A stretch of 57,477 bases of DNA. Source: CAYOYK01 sp964408185. Lineage in GTDB: Bacteria > Bacillota > Clostridia > Christensenellales > Aristaeellaceae. Position 1 is the first letter of the stretch. The number at the start of each line of letters is the position of its first letter. Shown piece after piece: positions 1 through 8,357 of this stretch. Made by a program: the position numbers and the translations under genes. Location: the NCBI GenBank assembly GCA_964408185.1, contig CAYOYK010000014.1, forward strand, positions 1 through 57,477, given 5' to 3'. Below the pieces are notes generated by a model. It had not been told where the DNA came from. It ran no database searches and saw only the letters and a list, made by a program, of their open reading frames with translations.

Positions 1-615
1 CTCACGTTTGAGGAGAACATCGCCGTAACCAAAAAGGTTGTGGAGTACGCCCACGGCCAGAAGAATTACGTCACCGTCGAGGCCGAGCTGGGCCGTCTGG
101 CGGGCGTGGAGGACGATGTGAAGGTCAAGGCCGAGGACAGCAGCTACACCCAGCCTGACGAGGTGGAGGAGTTTGTCACCAGGACCGGCTGCGACAGCCT
201 GGCCATTGCCATCGGCACCAGCCACGGCGCGTTCAAGTTCAAGGGCGAGCCCAAGCTCCGCTTTGATATTTTGGAGGAGGTCGCCCGTCGTCTGCCCGGC
301 TTCCCCATTGTTCTGCACGGCGCGAGCAGCGTCATTCCCGAATATGTGGATATGATCAACAAGTACGGCGGCAACATGCCCGGCGCGCAGGGCGTGCCCG
401 AAGCGATGCTACGTCAGGCCGCGAGCATGGCGGTTTGCAAGATCAATATCGACAGCGACCTGCGCCTTGCCTTCACGGGCGAGATCCGCAAGCACTTTGC
501 GGAGCATCCCGATCATTTTGACCCCCGCCAGTACCTTACCGACGCGCGCAACGGCATCCGCGAGATGGTTCGCCATAAGATCGTGGACGTGCTGGGCTGC
601 AACGGCAAAGCCTGA
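1..615 (+). CDS. fba: Fructose-bisphosphate aldolase, class II (5' end outside window)
   Basis: This glycolytic enzyme cleaves fructose 1,6-bisphosphate to DHAP and glyceraldehyde 3-phosphate and needs a divalent metal. The reading frame is open from base 1, so the N-terminal part lies upstream. The visible 204 residues hold the class II signature VEAELGRLAGVED, the substrate and metal loop HGASSVIP, and the C-terminal KINIDSDLRLAFTG segment that binds phosphate. The order and spacing fit the class IIA bacterial family. It is followed 18 bp later by an intrinsic terminator, so it ends its transcription unit. It is housekeeping and unrelated to the glycan operon that converges on it. Confidence 0.93.
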   Translation, partial: LTFEENIAVTKKVVEYAHGQKNYVTVEAELGRLAGVEDDVKVKAEDSSYTQPDEVEEFVTRTGCDSLAIAIGTSHGAFKFKGEPKLRFDILEEVARRLPGFPIVLHGASSVIPEYVDMINKYGGNMPGAQGVPEAMLRQAASMAVCKINIDSDLRLAFTGEIRKHFAEHPDHFDPRQYLTDARNGIREMVRHKIVDVLGCNGKA

Positions 616-633
616 TTTACCCTGTCAAACAAG

Positions 634-667
634 GGAGCTTGTCCATAACGGACAGGCTCCTCTTTTA
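634..667 (+). terminator. Intrinsic terminator of fba
   Basis: An 11-bp stem (634-644 with 650-660, one G-T wobble) with a 5-nt loop is followed by TCTTTTA. It stops fba transcription and lies directly before the end of the convergent operon at 669. Confidence 0.8.
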
Positions 668-668
668 C

Positions 669-1985
669 TTACGCCTTGATCGCCTTTGGCTTTCTTCGCG
701 CCAGCAGAATCCATTGCAGAATCAGTTCGACGGCAAACGCGGTGGTCATCAGCAAATAGGGCAGGTACCACAGCGCCGAGCACTGCGTGCTATGGACGTA
801 GGTATGCGGCTTGGCCAGCACAAACCATGACAAAGGAGCCAGCACGGACAGCGCGGCCGCGCCCAGCAGCGCCCGGAGGCGAGAGGCGGCCTCCTTGGGC
901 AGATGACGCAGCGTCGCAAGCCCGGCGGCGGCAAAGGCCGAAAAGGCGAGGCTCAAGCCCAGCGCGGTGATCGGGACGCCGCCAAGCCACAGGAGCGGGT
1001 TGGTCAGCATCAGCCAGACCGTTTGCCATACGCTTGCCTGCGCGGCGGTCAAAGCGCTGCCGGTAGTGATTTCGGTGACGGCGCCGCCTACGCGCACGCT
1101 GATGCGCTCCATAAACACCTGCCACGCCTCGGCCCAATCTCCGGTTACGCCGTGGATATGCACGACGCGCATTCCGCACGCGATTGCAAACGCGGCCAGC
1201 GCACCCAGCACCGGGAACCAAACCTCGGCCAGCATTTGCCGCAAGGGGGCACGCGACGCAAAGCGCGCGTAGCACCACGGGATCATCATGGCCACCATTA
1301 CGGTGGAAACGAACTCGTTATAGACGTACAGCTTGAGCAGACACGCGCCAAAAGCGACCGCAAAGCACCACAGCCGCGAGCGCTTGCCGACAAACGCCTT
1401 GGATTGCGTCAGCAGCGCCATGGCGGCCATGGGCAAAAAGAGCGACCAGCCCGCCCAGTATAGGTTCATGCCATAGCCCTGCAAGCTGGGGGAGAGCAGC
1501 GCGCATTGCAGACCGACCGCGACGGCGGCCGGAAGGCTGGCCGCGCGGGACAGCCACCACAGCACCCCGGTCAGCGCCGCCGCGTACAGCAGCGCGTTGA
1601 GCGAATACAGGAGCTGGATCAGGCGGCGAGGACTGATGGGCAGCGCTTGCGCCAGCAGCGAGTAGACCTTGCTGTGCAGCCCAAGCTGCGAGCAATACTC
1701 CACAAACGCGTCCTCCGGCAGACTGCCGTTCGACTCAAAAACCTCCGTCACATAGCCGTCCGGGCAGCTCTCCGTGTGCAGCGCGCCCACAAACTGCATC
1801 CAGTTGCCCTTCTCCGCACCCGGATAGAGCTTATCGTGCAGCATGTCGCTGATGACCAGCTCGTTGGAGAATGTATCCATGGTGTAGTTGGTTTTGCTTG
1901 TCAGTCCAAAGCGCGCGGAGAGGAACAGCAGCACAAACAGCGCCGCGAACACCGCGACGCGCAGCCATCGGCGCGTATCAGGCAT
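669..1985 (-). CDS. Polytopic membrane protein, GT-C-like topology
   Basis: A 438-residue integral membrane protein that I cannot assign to a named family. One N-terminal transmembrane segment (about residues 10-30) is followed by an outside loop of roughly 90 residues with two cysteines, then about eight or nine hydrophobic helices. This is the general layout of GT-C glycosyltransferases that use lipid-linked sugars, but no catalytic motif can be named. The ATG at 1985 is chosen because a strong GGGGGAAG ribosome site precedes it; an in-frame start further upstream would lie deep inside the preceding gene. It overlaps the upstream GT2 gene by 8 bp and is the last gene of the 9298-669 operon, which suggests a late transfer or export step. 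Confidence 0.7.
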   Translation of the reverse strand: MPDTRRWLRVAVFAALFVLLFLSARFGLTSKTNYTMDTFSNELVISDMLHDKLYPGAEKGNWMQFVGALHTESCPDGYVTEVFESNGSLPEDAFVEYCSQLGLHSKVYSLLAQALPISPRRLIQLLYSLNALLYAAALTGVLWWLSRAASLPAAVAVGLQCALLSPSLQGYGMNLYWAGWSLFLPMAAMALLTQSKAFVGKRSRLWCFAVAFGACLLKLYVYNEFVSTVMVAMMIPWCYARFASRAPLRQMLAEVWFPVLGALAAFAIACGMRVVHIHGVTGDWAEAWQVFMERISVRVGGAVTEITTGSALTAAQASVWQTVWLMLTNPLLWLGGVPITALGLSLAFSAFAAAGLATLRHLPKEAASRLRALLGAAALSVLAPLSWFVLAKPHTYVHSTQCSALWYLPYLLMTTAFAVELILQWILLARRKPKAIKA

Positions 1986-2769
1986 TGTACTTCCCCCTTG
2001 CATTGGCGAGCAGGATGCGCAGCAGGTCGCGGTTGCCCTTCCATGGGCTGATCTTGGTCGGCGCCTTTTCACCCTTGGGATACGCTCTTGTCACGGGAAC
2101 CTCGCACGCGCGGAGGCCCAGCTGTGTCGCGCGCACGGACAGGTACGCTAGCAGCTCGTACCCGGCAAACACATCCCGGAAGGGCTGCACGCGCGGGTGG
2201 GTCAGGTACCTGCGCGAGTAAGCCCGGTAGGCGTTGGTGGTATCGGTAAAATGGTGATGTGCCGTCAGGCTGATGATCGGGGCGTGCAGCAGACGCACGC
2301 TCAAATAGCGCAGGGCGGGCGTGTTGATAGCCCTTCCGCCCTTGACAAATCGGCTGCCCTGCACCAGGTCGCAGCCTTCGTCCAGCTTGGCGATCAGGCG
2401 CGGAACATCCTGTATGGAATCCTTGTCATTGCCGTCAATGGTCAGGCAGCCGTCATAGCCGCGCTCCAGCGCCCACCACAGGCCCATGCGAAGCTGCGCG
2501 CCCTGTTTGCCGGGGCCGCGCTTGGTGAGCAAAGTGTTTACGCCCAGCGCTTGGAGCCGCCCCGGCTCCATGGAGCCATCCGTGGAGCCTCCGTCGCACA
2601 GCAGAATATCCGTCTGCCGATCGACACCCGCCGCCTGCGCGCGCGCCAGCTCGCGCAGGATCCGCTCGCCCTCGTTGATGATGGGGATGAGCAGGCAGTA
2701 CTTGGTTTGCTTGGGAGCAAACGCATCCGCCGTAAAATCCGGCACGCCGGATAAGCCGTTGTAATCCAT
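1978..2769 (-). CDS. GT2 family glycosyltransferase (polyprenyl-phosphate sugar transferase-like)
   Basis: A 263-residue soluble GT-A enzyme of family 2. The N-terminal half carries CDGGSTDGS (nucleotide binding) and TIDGNDKDS (DxD-like, metal binding); the middle has GSRFVKGG, typical of dolichol/undecaprenyl-phosphate glycosyltransferases. It lacks the C-terminal membrane helices of the operon's other GT2. It probably moves a sugar from a nucleotide donor onto a lipid carrier or glycan on the inner membrane face. It overlaps the next gene by 8 bp and lies 9 bp after a small EamA gene, so it is co-transcribed. Donor and acceptor are unknown. Confidence 0.85.
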   Translation of the reverse strand: MDYNGLSGVPDFTADAFAPKQTKYCLLIPIINEGERILRELARAQAAGVDRQTDILLCDGGSTDGSMEPGRLQALGVNTLLTKRGPGKQGAQLRMGLWWALERGYDGCLTIDGNDKDSIQDVPRLIAKLDEGCDLVQGSRFVKGGRAINTPALRYLSVRLLHAPIISLTAHHHFTDTTNAYRAYSRRYLTHPRVQPFRDVFAGYELLAYLSVRATQLGLRACEVPVTRAYPKGEKAPTKISPWKGNRDLLRILLANARGKYNA

Positions 2770-2778
2770 GCGACCTCC

Positions 2779-3111
2779 TCAGCCCAGCACCAGCAGCACC
2801 GCGCCCAATATGATGCAGCCCGTGCCGATCCATTGCTTCGGCTTGATTTCCTCGCCCAACAGCCAACGGCTGAGCAGCATGGTCCAAACGTAGGTGATGC
2901 TCGTCAGCGGCAGGGCAACGGTGTAATCCAGATATTTCAGCACATACACGTTCATCAGGGCGGCCAGCACGTACAGCAGCGTGCCCGCGTAGAGCCACTT
3001 GTTGGTCAGCAGGGCCTTGAGGCTGTCGCCGCCGGACGCGCGCTTGAACAGGTATCCGGCGTAGGAGCCGATCATCGTCATGGGCAGCACCAGAATCCAA
3101 GCGAGCGTCAT
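2779..3111 (-). CDS. Small EamA/SMR-type membrane protein, ArnE/ArnF-like, subunit 1
   Basis: A 110-residue protein with four predicted transmembrane helices, the size and pattern of EamA half-transporters. The end, with GEEIKPKQWIGTGCIILG, matches the last two helices of this superfamily (a G-E-x-x-x-P-x-x-x-x-G pattern). Its ATG overlaps the stop of the next small EamA gene in an ATGA junction, so the two are probably translated as a coupled pair, as ArnE and ArnF are. ArnE/F flips undecaprenyl-phosphate-aminoarabinose; flipping of a lipid-linked sugar is a reasonable inference here. Multidrug efflux of the SMR type is the main alternative. Confidence 0.75.
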   Translation of the reverse strand: MTLAWILVLPMTMIGSYAGYLFKRASGGDSLKALLTNKWLYAGTLLYVLAALMNVYVLKYLDYTVALPLTSITYVWTMLLSRWLLGEEIKPKQWIGTGCIILGAVLLVLG

Positions 3112-3440
3112 TTTTCGCTGCCCCCAATCAATATCACGCCAAGCGTGACCACACAGACGCCGACAATCCGTAGGGGCGTGAGAGCCTCGTGCAGCCACAG
3201 CACGCCCAGCACGGCGCTGAGCGCGTAGTTGGCCGCCAGCATCGGCTGCAATACGCTTAGCTTGCCAAAGCGGTACGCAATCAGCATCAGCACGGCGCCA
3301 AAGCCGTATACCGCAAAGCCCGCGATCATCACCCAAAAGCCCTGCTCTGACGAGAGCTTCCACAGCAGCTGACCAAAGCATGCGCACACGGCGGACAGGA
3401 GCATCAGCGGGATGCCGGGATTGATACGCTTTGCGTTCAT
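3108..3440 (-). CDS. Small EamA/SMR-type membrane protein, ArnE/ArnF-like, subunit 2
   Basis: A second 110-residue, four-helix EamA half-protein, homologous in layout to its neighbour but clearly different in sequence (HEALTPLRIVGVCVVTLG in helix 4). A conserved G-Q-L-L-W-K-L-S segment follows helix 1. Both junctions (3437-3440 and 3108-3111) are ATGA overlaps, placing it between a GT2 with membrane anchors and its partner subunit. Two unequal halves made in tandem imply an asymmetric heterodimer. The neighbours favour a role in moving a lipid-linked sugar across the membrane. Confidence 0.75.
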   Translation of the reverse strand: MNAKRINPGIPLMLLSAVCACFGQLLWKLSSEQGFWVMIAGFAVYGFGAVLMLIAYRFGKLSVLQPMLAANYALSAVLGVLWLHEALTPLRIVGVCVVTLGVILIGGSEK

Positions 3441-4372
3441 CCGTTCACCTTCTCAATGGAGGAAATGGTGTAGGTCTGCTTGCGGAACAGAAGCCCCACC
3501 ACGATCGACAGGTACTTGAGCACCATGGTCAATATGGCAAACACGCCAAAGAACCCGCCGGAGAGCAGCAGCATGGTCGTCGTCCAGCCGGATACGGGCG
3601 TGCCCAGCAAAAACACTACCAGCGTATAAACGCCTGCGAACAGCGTCACGCCTGCCATGACCATGCACAGGATCGCCGCAAAGCGATAGGCCACGTTGGT
3701 AAACAGCATCAGCGCGTCGATGGCGGTATCCCGGCGGATGCTTTCGATCTGCCGATCCTTGCGCTCCATCGGTTTGTCTACGGGCGCGTACAGCAGCGTA
3801 TCGCAGTTCAGGCCGCTGGCGGCGTAGGCCACCTTGCGGTAGGGCACCTGCGCGCTCTGCGCGGCGACGCGGTTGATCAGCCGGCGGCTGATAATGCGGA
3901 AGCGCTCCGTCCGGAAGGCGTAGTCCCCGTGGTACGCCCGGTTGAACACGCGGTAGAACAAGCGGGAGCTGCGCCGCGTGCGGCCCTGCGGCGCGGCGGC
4001 GACCATATCATAGCCTTCCATGGCGCGGCGGTACACGCGCAAAATCCAATCCGGGTCATAGTCCGCGAGCACGCTGTCAAACTCAAACACAAAATCGCCG
4101 ATGGAAAAGCCCACGCCCGCGCGCATGGCGATCTCCACACCCTGCGGCGCGCTGAGCCGAATCAGCGTCAGCTCGCATTCCGTCAGGTCTGCGGCGACAA
4201 GCCGAACAGCCTCGCAGGTCGCGTCGTCGCTGTGATCGTCCACGCAGAGAATCTCGACATGGGTAAAGCTTTGGCTGAGCGTCTGCTCCAGCATTCGCAA
4301 AAAGCCGGTTACGCGGGTCGAATCGTTGTGCAGATAGACCACGGCGGAGACAAATTGCTGTGCGCGTTCCAT
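3437..4372 (-). CDS. GT2 family glycosyltransferase with C-terminal membrane helices (GtrB-like)
   Basis: A 311-residue protein. The N-terminal GT-A domain has CVDDHSDDAT and the acidic EFDSVLADYD stretch at the DxD position. Two strong C-terminal membrane helices (about residues 220-250 and 265-295) match GtrB/ArnC-type polyprenyl-phosphate glycosyltransferases. Such enzymes load one sugar onto undecaprenyl phosphate on the cytoplasmic side. It shares a TAATG junction with the upstream oxidoreductase and an ATGA junction with the small EamA pair, which would be the natural flippase for its product. The donor sugar is unknown. Confidence 0.83.
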   Translation of the reverse strand: MERAQQFVSAVVYLHNDSTRVTGFLRMLEQTLSQSFTHVEILCVDDHSDDATCEAVRLVAADLTECELTLIRLSAPQGVEIAMRAGVGFSIGDFVFEFDSVLADYDPDWILRVYRRAMEGYDMVAAAPQGRTRRSSRLFYRVFNRAYHGDYAFRTERFRIISRRLINRVAAQSAQVPYRKVAYAASGLNCDTLLYAPVDKPMERKDRQIESIRRDTAIDALMLFTNVAYRFAAILCMVMAGVTLFAGVYTLVVFLLGTPVSGWTTTMLLLSGGFFGVFAILTMVLKYLSIVVGLLFRKQTYTISSIEKVNG

Positions 4373-5511
4373 TACAGTACCTCCTCCAAGTCATATACGG
4401 TGTTGATTTTGCCGCTCAGCACGCTGAGCACGGTCGGCTCGTGGCAGGCCTCCCGGATCACGGTGGGGCGGGAGTCGTCCAGCTCCGAGGCGCGCAGGAT
4501 CGGCTTCATGGAATACAGCGAGCGCTGATAGGCAAAGCCGTAGTCCTCGTTCATGTATTTGCGGGCCAGATGGCTCATGTAGGGCCATGCGCTCCGGGGC
4601 TTGGCCGGGCAGTCATCGCAGTTGGCAAGCTGCGCGGGCGAGCATCGTCCGCCGCTGCGCTGCTGGCAGGGGAAGGCGGGCAGCGGGTCGTAGCAGGTCT
4701 CGTGCGGGGTGAAGGCCACGGCTGTGAGCGAATGCATCCCGGTCTTGCCAAACGGCATAATGGAAAAAAACGGGCCGTCCATCACCGTAAGGCCAACGCC
4801 CTGCAACGGGCCGCTAACGCTGCACAGGATGATCTCGCACAGCTCATACTTGATAGGGAACAGCCGACCGTCGGCCAGCTCCGGCGTATTGCCGTACAGG
4901 CTGCTGAGCACCTGATTGCAGGACGCGTAGGTCGCGTTGAGCAGAAAGCCCGTCGTCATCGCATCGCCGGTATCCAGCTCGACGCGAACCTCCGCGCCGT
5001 CCCGGAGAACGCGCTCGGTACGCGCTCCGTACCGCAGCGTAACAGAGGGAAGGGCGGAAATCTCATCCAGCAAAGCGTCCCGTAATATCGCCGCGTCGTA
5101 GGTATACTCCTGCGTCAGGAACGCGCCGTCGCACAGCCCTTTGTGGAAATACTTCTCCGGGTCCACACGCTCGCAGCGGATATCCGCCGCGCGGCAAAAA
5201 TCCATAAACTGGGCCGCGCCCGTCCACGAGTATTCCGCCGAGGTGGCGTACACCTGCTCAAACTCCGTATGCACGCAAAAGCCGAATTCCTCCATAAAGC
5301 GGTGGAAATACCCGGCGCTTTTCTTGGCTGTGGACAGGCTGCGCGGATAGTGGTAGCCCATGTGAACGCGTGCCTGATTGATATACGTCGCCCGCCGGAA
5401 GGGCCCCTCGTCCCGCTCCAGCACCAGCACGCGCTCGCCGCGCCGCCCGCAGAGACGGGCTGCGTACAGGCCGTACAGGCCCGCGCCGAGGATGATCTTG
5501 TCGTATTGCAT
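4372..5511 (-). CDS. FAD-dependent oxidoreductase, DAO-like, with cysteine cluster
   Basis: A 379-residue flavoprotein. The N-terminus has the Rossmann dinucleotide motif GAGLYGLYAA (residues 9-18) and an acidic residue ending the second strand (LVLERDEGP). The INQARVHMGYHYPRS segment near residue 45 is characteristic of FAD oxidoreductases found in polysaccharide gene clusters. Five cysteines occur at C273-x8-C282-x7-C290-x7-C298-x2-C301, which could bind a metal or Fe-S centre or form disulfides. It may oxidise a sugar or sugar nucleotide; the substrate cannot be read from sequence. It is coupled to the GT2 downstream by a 1-bp overlap. Confidence 0.75.
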   Translation of the reverse strand: MQYDKIILGAGLYGLYAARLCGRRGERVLVLERDEGPFRRATYINQARVHMGYHYPRSLSTAKKSAGYFHRFMEEFGFCVHTEFEQVYATSAEYSWTGAAQFMDFCRAADIRCERVDPEKYFHKGLCDGAFLTQEYTYDAAILRDALLDEISALPSVTLRYGARTERVLRDGAEVRVELDTGDAMTTGFLLNATYASCNQVLSSLYGNTPELADGRLFPIKYELCEIILCSVSGPLQGVGLTVMDGPFFSIMPFGKTGMHSLTAVAFTPHETCYDPLPAFPCQQRSGGRCSPAQLANCDDCPAKPRSAWPYMSHLARKYMNEDYGFAYQRSLYSMKPILRASELDDSRPTVIREACHEPTVLSVLSGKINTVYDLEEVL

Positions 5512-5520
5512 GGCTTCCTC

Positions 5521-7542
5521 CTATGGCCGATAGGCTTCCGGCAGCGGCAGCAGGCTGATCCCCTCGGTCTGCTCCAGCGTAAACACGGTAAGCTCCTGCG
5601 GATACTGTGTAAACGTAACGCTTCCGTGGCCCGCTTCGTCAATGTAAACGGGAATGTAGGCGCTTTGCGATTCGCCGCCCGGCAGCGCGTGCGTGGGTAC
5701 CGCCTGCATGTCGGCGCTTGCGGCAGCCGCCGGTATGTACGTGCTCCATGCGTCGCTGATATCCACCTGCGAGCCGAAGTACCGCCACTTGGCGCTTGCG
5801 GACACAGGCAGCACCGAGTAGACGATGCGCACGTCCATCACGCGGGGCTCGCCGGGAACGGTCTGCACCGTCAGCGCGCAGCCGTCGAAGGCGAAGGACG
5901 TTTCCTCCTGCGGCACGGCGACGGCCCGTGAGGCGGCGCAGGGCTGCCAAGCGTAAAGGTAGTCCCAGTTGAGGCTCTCCGTCGGCTCGTAATCGGCAAG
6001 CAGCTCGCGGTAGAAGTACCAGTAGCTTCGCATGGCCCACAACTCCCAAAGGTTGCTGGCGGGGTTCTGGGTGTAGACGTGAGCGGGGGCTGTCTCGTGG
6101 AATATGCGCAGGTACTCATCCTGCATGTCCTTGCCCATGACGTGGATGATGTAGTCCGTGCCTGTGGGCTGGAACACCTGCGCGCGATCCTCCGCGGCTG
6201 TGGCGTAGGTAGAAAACATGCCTCCTTCGCTTGGATAGCTGCTGGCATGCGCATAGAGATATCCATTATACCCCGCCGTGCGATAGGTGTCCAATGATTT
6301 GGCGCAGGCGGATCCTGTGGAGACAAGCACGATCAGCGCCGCTGCACAAACTCCCGCGCGGGGCAACCATGCGGGCGTGCCGCCCCTGCGGCGGAGCAGC
6401 CAGCCCGCGAGCTTGAATAGCCAAATCACGGCCAAAATCAGCACGGCAAAGTCGATCAGCGGCTGACCGCCAAGCGACACCGTAACGGAGCTGAGCTGGT
6501 TAATCAGCCTGCACAGGATCAACGAAAACGCCAGCACCGCCGCGCAGTATTCGCCCGCCTGTTTGCGAAAACGCGCATGACGGCGCGCACGCAGGCTCGC
6601 AAAGAAGCCGTAGCCCAGCAGCAGCCAGAAGGAGAGCGTCTGCGAGGCGAGAAGACGCAGGATATCGTCAATGGAGTAGGCCTTTTCGGGGCCGCTTAAA
6701 AATCGCCAGCGCTGCTCTCCGGCGCAGCTGCCAAACATGCTGTTGTACTGAAACCACTCAACCAAGCCCCCTCCCGTGAGCACAAAAGCCCACAGGGCCT
6801 CAAACAGGGCGGTACAGGCCAGCAGCACAAGCAGCTCCAGCCAGAATTGCTTTTTGAGGCGTACCCTCATCAGGAAAAAGGCCGCGAGCATGGCAAGCAT
6901 TGCAGCCATGCCGCCGTCGTTGCACCATACGCGGGCAAACCCAGCCAGACAGCCCAACACGACGGGCAGGGCATAAGGCCGCATCCGCCGCTTTGTTTTT
7001 GGCTCCGGCAGGCGACACAGCAGAAACAGCGGCATGCACAGCAGCACAGGCAGCAGCGCACGCACCTGACGCAGGGAGTTGCTGACAAGAAAGTAATCGG
7101 ATATTCCCAGCTCCTTCAGCACGGGCAGTCCGCCCCAAAACAGCGCGCTCATCGTCAGCAAGCCCGTGCAAAGGGCCAGCGCCCAGCGCGCGATGCGCGG
7201 GCTGCCGGTTTCGCAGCGAACAAGCATCCACACGCTGAGACAGCACATGGCAAACGTCAGCGCGTGCGTTGCGATTTTGCTGTCCATGAGCGTGTTGCCC
7301 AAGGGTAAAGTGACCAGCCATGACAGCCAGCTTACGCCAGCGCCTAAATAGGCCGTAAAATCACGAAAGGGCGCCTGACCGGCCCAGATCCGGCGGATGG
7401 CGTTGTAGTTCTGATAATCGCCGTTCGTCGGCACAAAGGTGTAGTTTTTGTAGAACTGAAAGCCGATGGCGAAGCAGCATATCGCAAAGCAAGCCCATGG
7501 CACGACCGCGAGCAAACGCTTTTGTAATACCGCTGCCTTCAT
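5521..7542 (-). CDS. Large polytopic membrane protein, GT-C-like
   Basis: A 673-residue protein: one N-terminal helix (residues 10-30), a short extracytoplasmic part, about ten further helices up to residue 420, then a soluble domain of about 250 residues rich in beta structure and probably outside the cell. This plan resembles GT-C enzymes, which transfer a sugar from a polyprenyl-phosphate carrier, but no family motif is recognised. The ATG at 7542 is chosen because AGGAGG lies 8 bp upstream; an earlier in-frame start would overlap the isomerase gene. It sits between the sugar-isomerase gene and the FAD oxidoreductase. Confidence 0.65.
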   Translation of the reverse strand: MKAAVLQKRLLAVVPWACFAICCFAIGFQFYKNYTFVPTNGDYQNYNAIRRIWAGQAPFRDFTAYLGAGVSWLSWLVTLPLGNTLMDSKIATHALTFAMCCLSVWMLVRCETGSPRIARWALALCTGLLTMSALFWGGLPVLKELGISDYFLVSNSLRQVRALLPVLLCMPLFLLCRLPEPKTKRRMRPYALPVVLGCLAGFARVWCNDGGMAAMLAMLAAFFLMRVRLKKQFWLELLVLLACTALFEALWAFVLTGGGLVEWFQYNSMFGSCAGEQRWRFLSGPEKAYSIDDILRLLASQTLSFWLLLGYGFFASLRARRHARFRKQAGEYCAAVLAFSLILCRLINQLSSVTVSLGGQPLIDFAVLILAVIWLFKLAGWLLRRRGGTPAWLPRAGVCAAALIVLVSTGSACAKSLDTYRTAGYNGYLYAHASSYPSEGGMFSTYATAAEDRAQVFQPTGTDYIIHVMGKDMQDEYLRIFHETAPAHVYTQNPASNLWELWAMRSYWYFYRELLADYEPTESLNWDYLYAWQPCAASRAVAVPQEETSFAFDGCALTVQTVPGEPRVMDVRIVYSVLPVSASAKWRYFGSQVDISDAWSTYIPAAAASADMQAVPTHALPGGESQSAYIPVYIDEAGHGSVTFTQYPQELTVFTLEQTEGISLLPLPEAYRP

Positions 7543-7547
7543 TGCGC

Positions 7548-8357
7548 TCAGTCCTCCTGTGCTTTGCTTGCGGAGAAAACGCTCCGCAGGTATTGCAGGC
7601 ATTTGTCCAGCGGCTCGACGGACGCGCCCGCGCCCATCTCCAGACTGACGTATCCGTCATACCCGACCTCGCGCAGCAGCGCGGCCAGCTTGCCGTGGAA
7701 GGGGCGTTCGGGCACGGGCGGCAGGCCCAGCTCGCTCAGGTGAACGTGGTGGATGAGCGCCGCGTTCTCCCGCAGCAGCGCGGTCGGCGTGTCCTCCCCA
7801 ACGCAGGTGCCAATATCCAAGTTGAGCATAAATCCCGCGCTGTCCACCTGCCGAATCAGCGCCGCGGCCTGCTCGGTCGTGTTGATGTAATTGGTGTGGT
7901 AGACCGGGGGATTGGGCTCCATGGCCACCACCACGCCGCGCGCGGCGGCATACTCGCCCAGCGCGCGGAAGAACTCTGCGCCAATCGCGGGATTGGCTCC
8001 CTCCGGCAACGCGCGGTTGCGCGGGCAGCCAAAGACCATGTTGGGACATCCGATCGCCGCCGCCCAATCAATCGCCCGGCGCGTGTAGTCCAGCAGCGCG
8101 GCGCGTTCGCTTTCCGGGCCGAAAAGCCGCTCGGTACGGCCGTACCAGATGCTTTGCATGCTGCTCACGCGCAGGCCGTACCGCTCGTACAGGCGCGCAA
8201 AGTACGCGGCAGCCTCGCTTGCGCGGTCATACGGGTTTTCGGGGAAAAGCCGCGTAGGGGCGATTTCCAGCCCCGCAAAGCCCAGCTGACGCAAACGCGC
8301 GTACATGGCCTCGTCCTGCTCGGCGCGCCAGCCGATGTTGCTGGCGGAGAGCCTCAT
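7548..8357 (-). CDS. Sugar phosphate isomerase/epimerase (xylose isomerase-like TIM barrel)
   Basis: A 269-residue TIM-barrel protein of the AP endonuclease 2/xylose isomerase-like superfamily. The usual metal ligands can be placed: E in VAMEPNP, D in LNLDIGT, H in HHVHLSEL and E in VSLEMG. Members isomerise or epimerise sugars, inositols or 3-keto-sugars, so a sugar-modifying step is likely. The start at 8357 forms an ATGA overlap with the upstream SDR and has GGGAGGCGG in front; an in-frame ATG five codons earlier is less well placed. Pairing with an SDR and a flavoprotein in one operon suggests stepwise remodelling of a sugar before transfer. Confidence 0.8.
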   Translation of the reverse strand: MRLSASNIGWRAEQDEAMYARLRQLGFAGLEIAPTRLFPENPYDRASEAAAYFARLYERYGLRVSSMQSIWYGRTERLFGPESERAALLDYTRRAIDWAAAIGCPNMVFGCPRNRALPEGANPAIGAEFFRALGEYAAARGVVVAMEPNPPVYHTNYINTTEQAAALIRQVDSAGFMLNLDIGTCVGEDTPTALLRENAALIHHVHLSELGLPPVPERPFHGKLAALLREVGYDGYVSLEMGAGASVEPLDKCLQYLRSVFSASKAQED

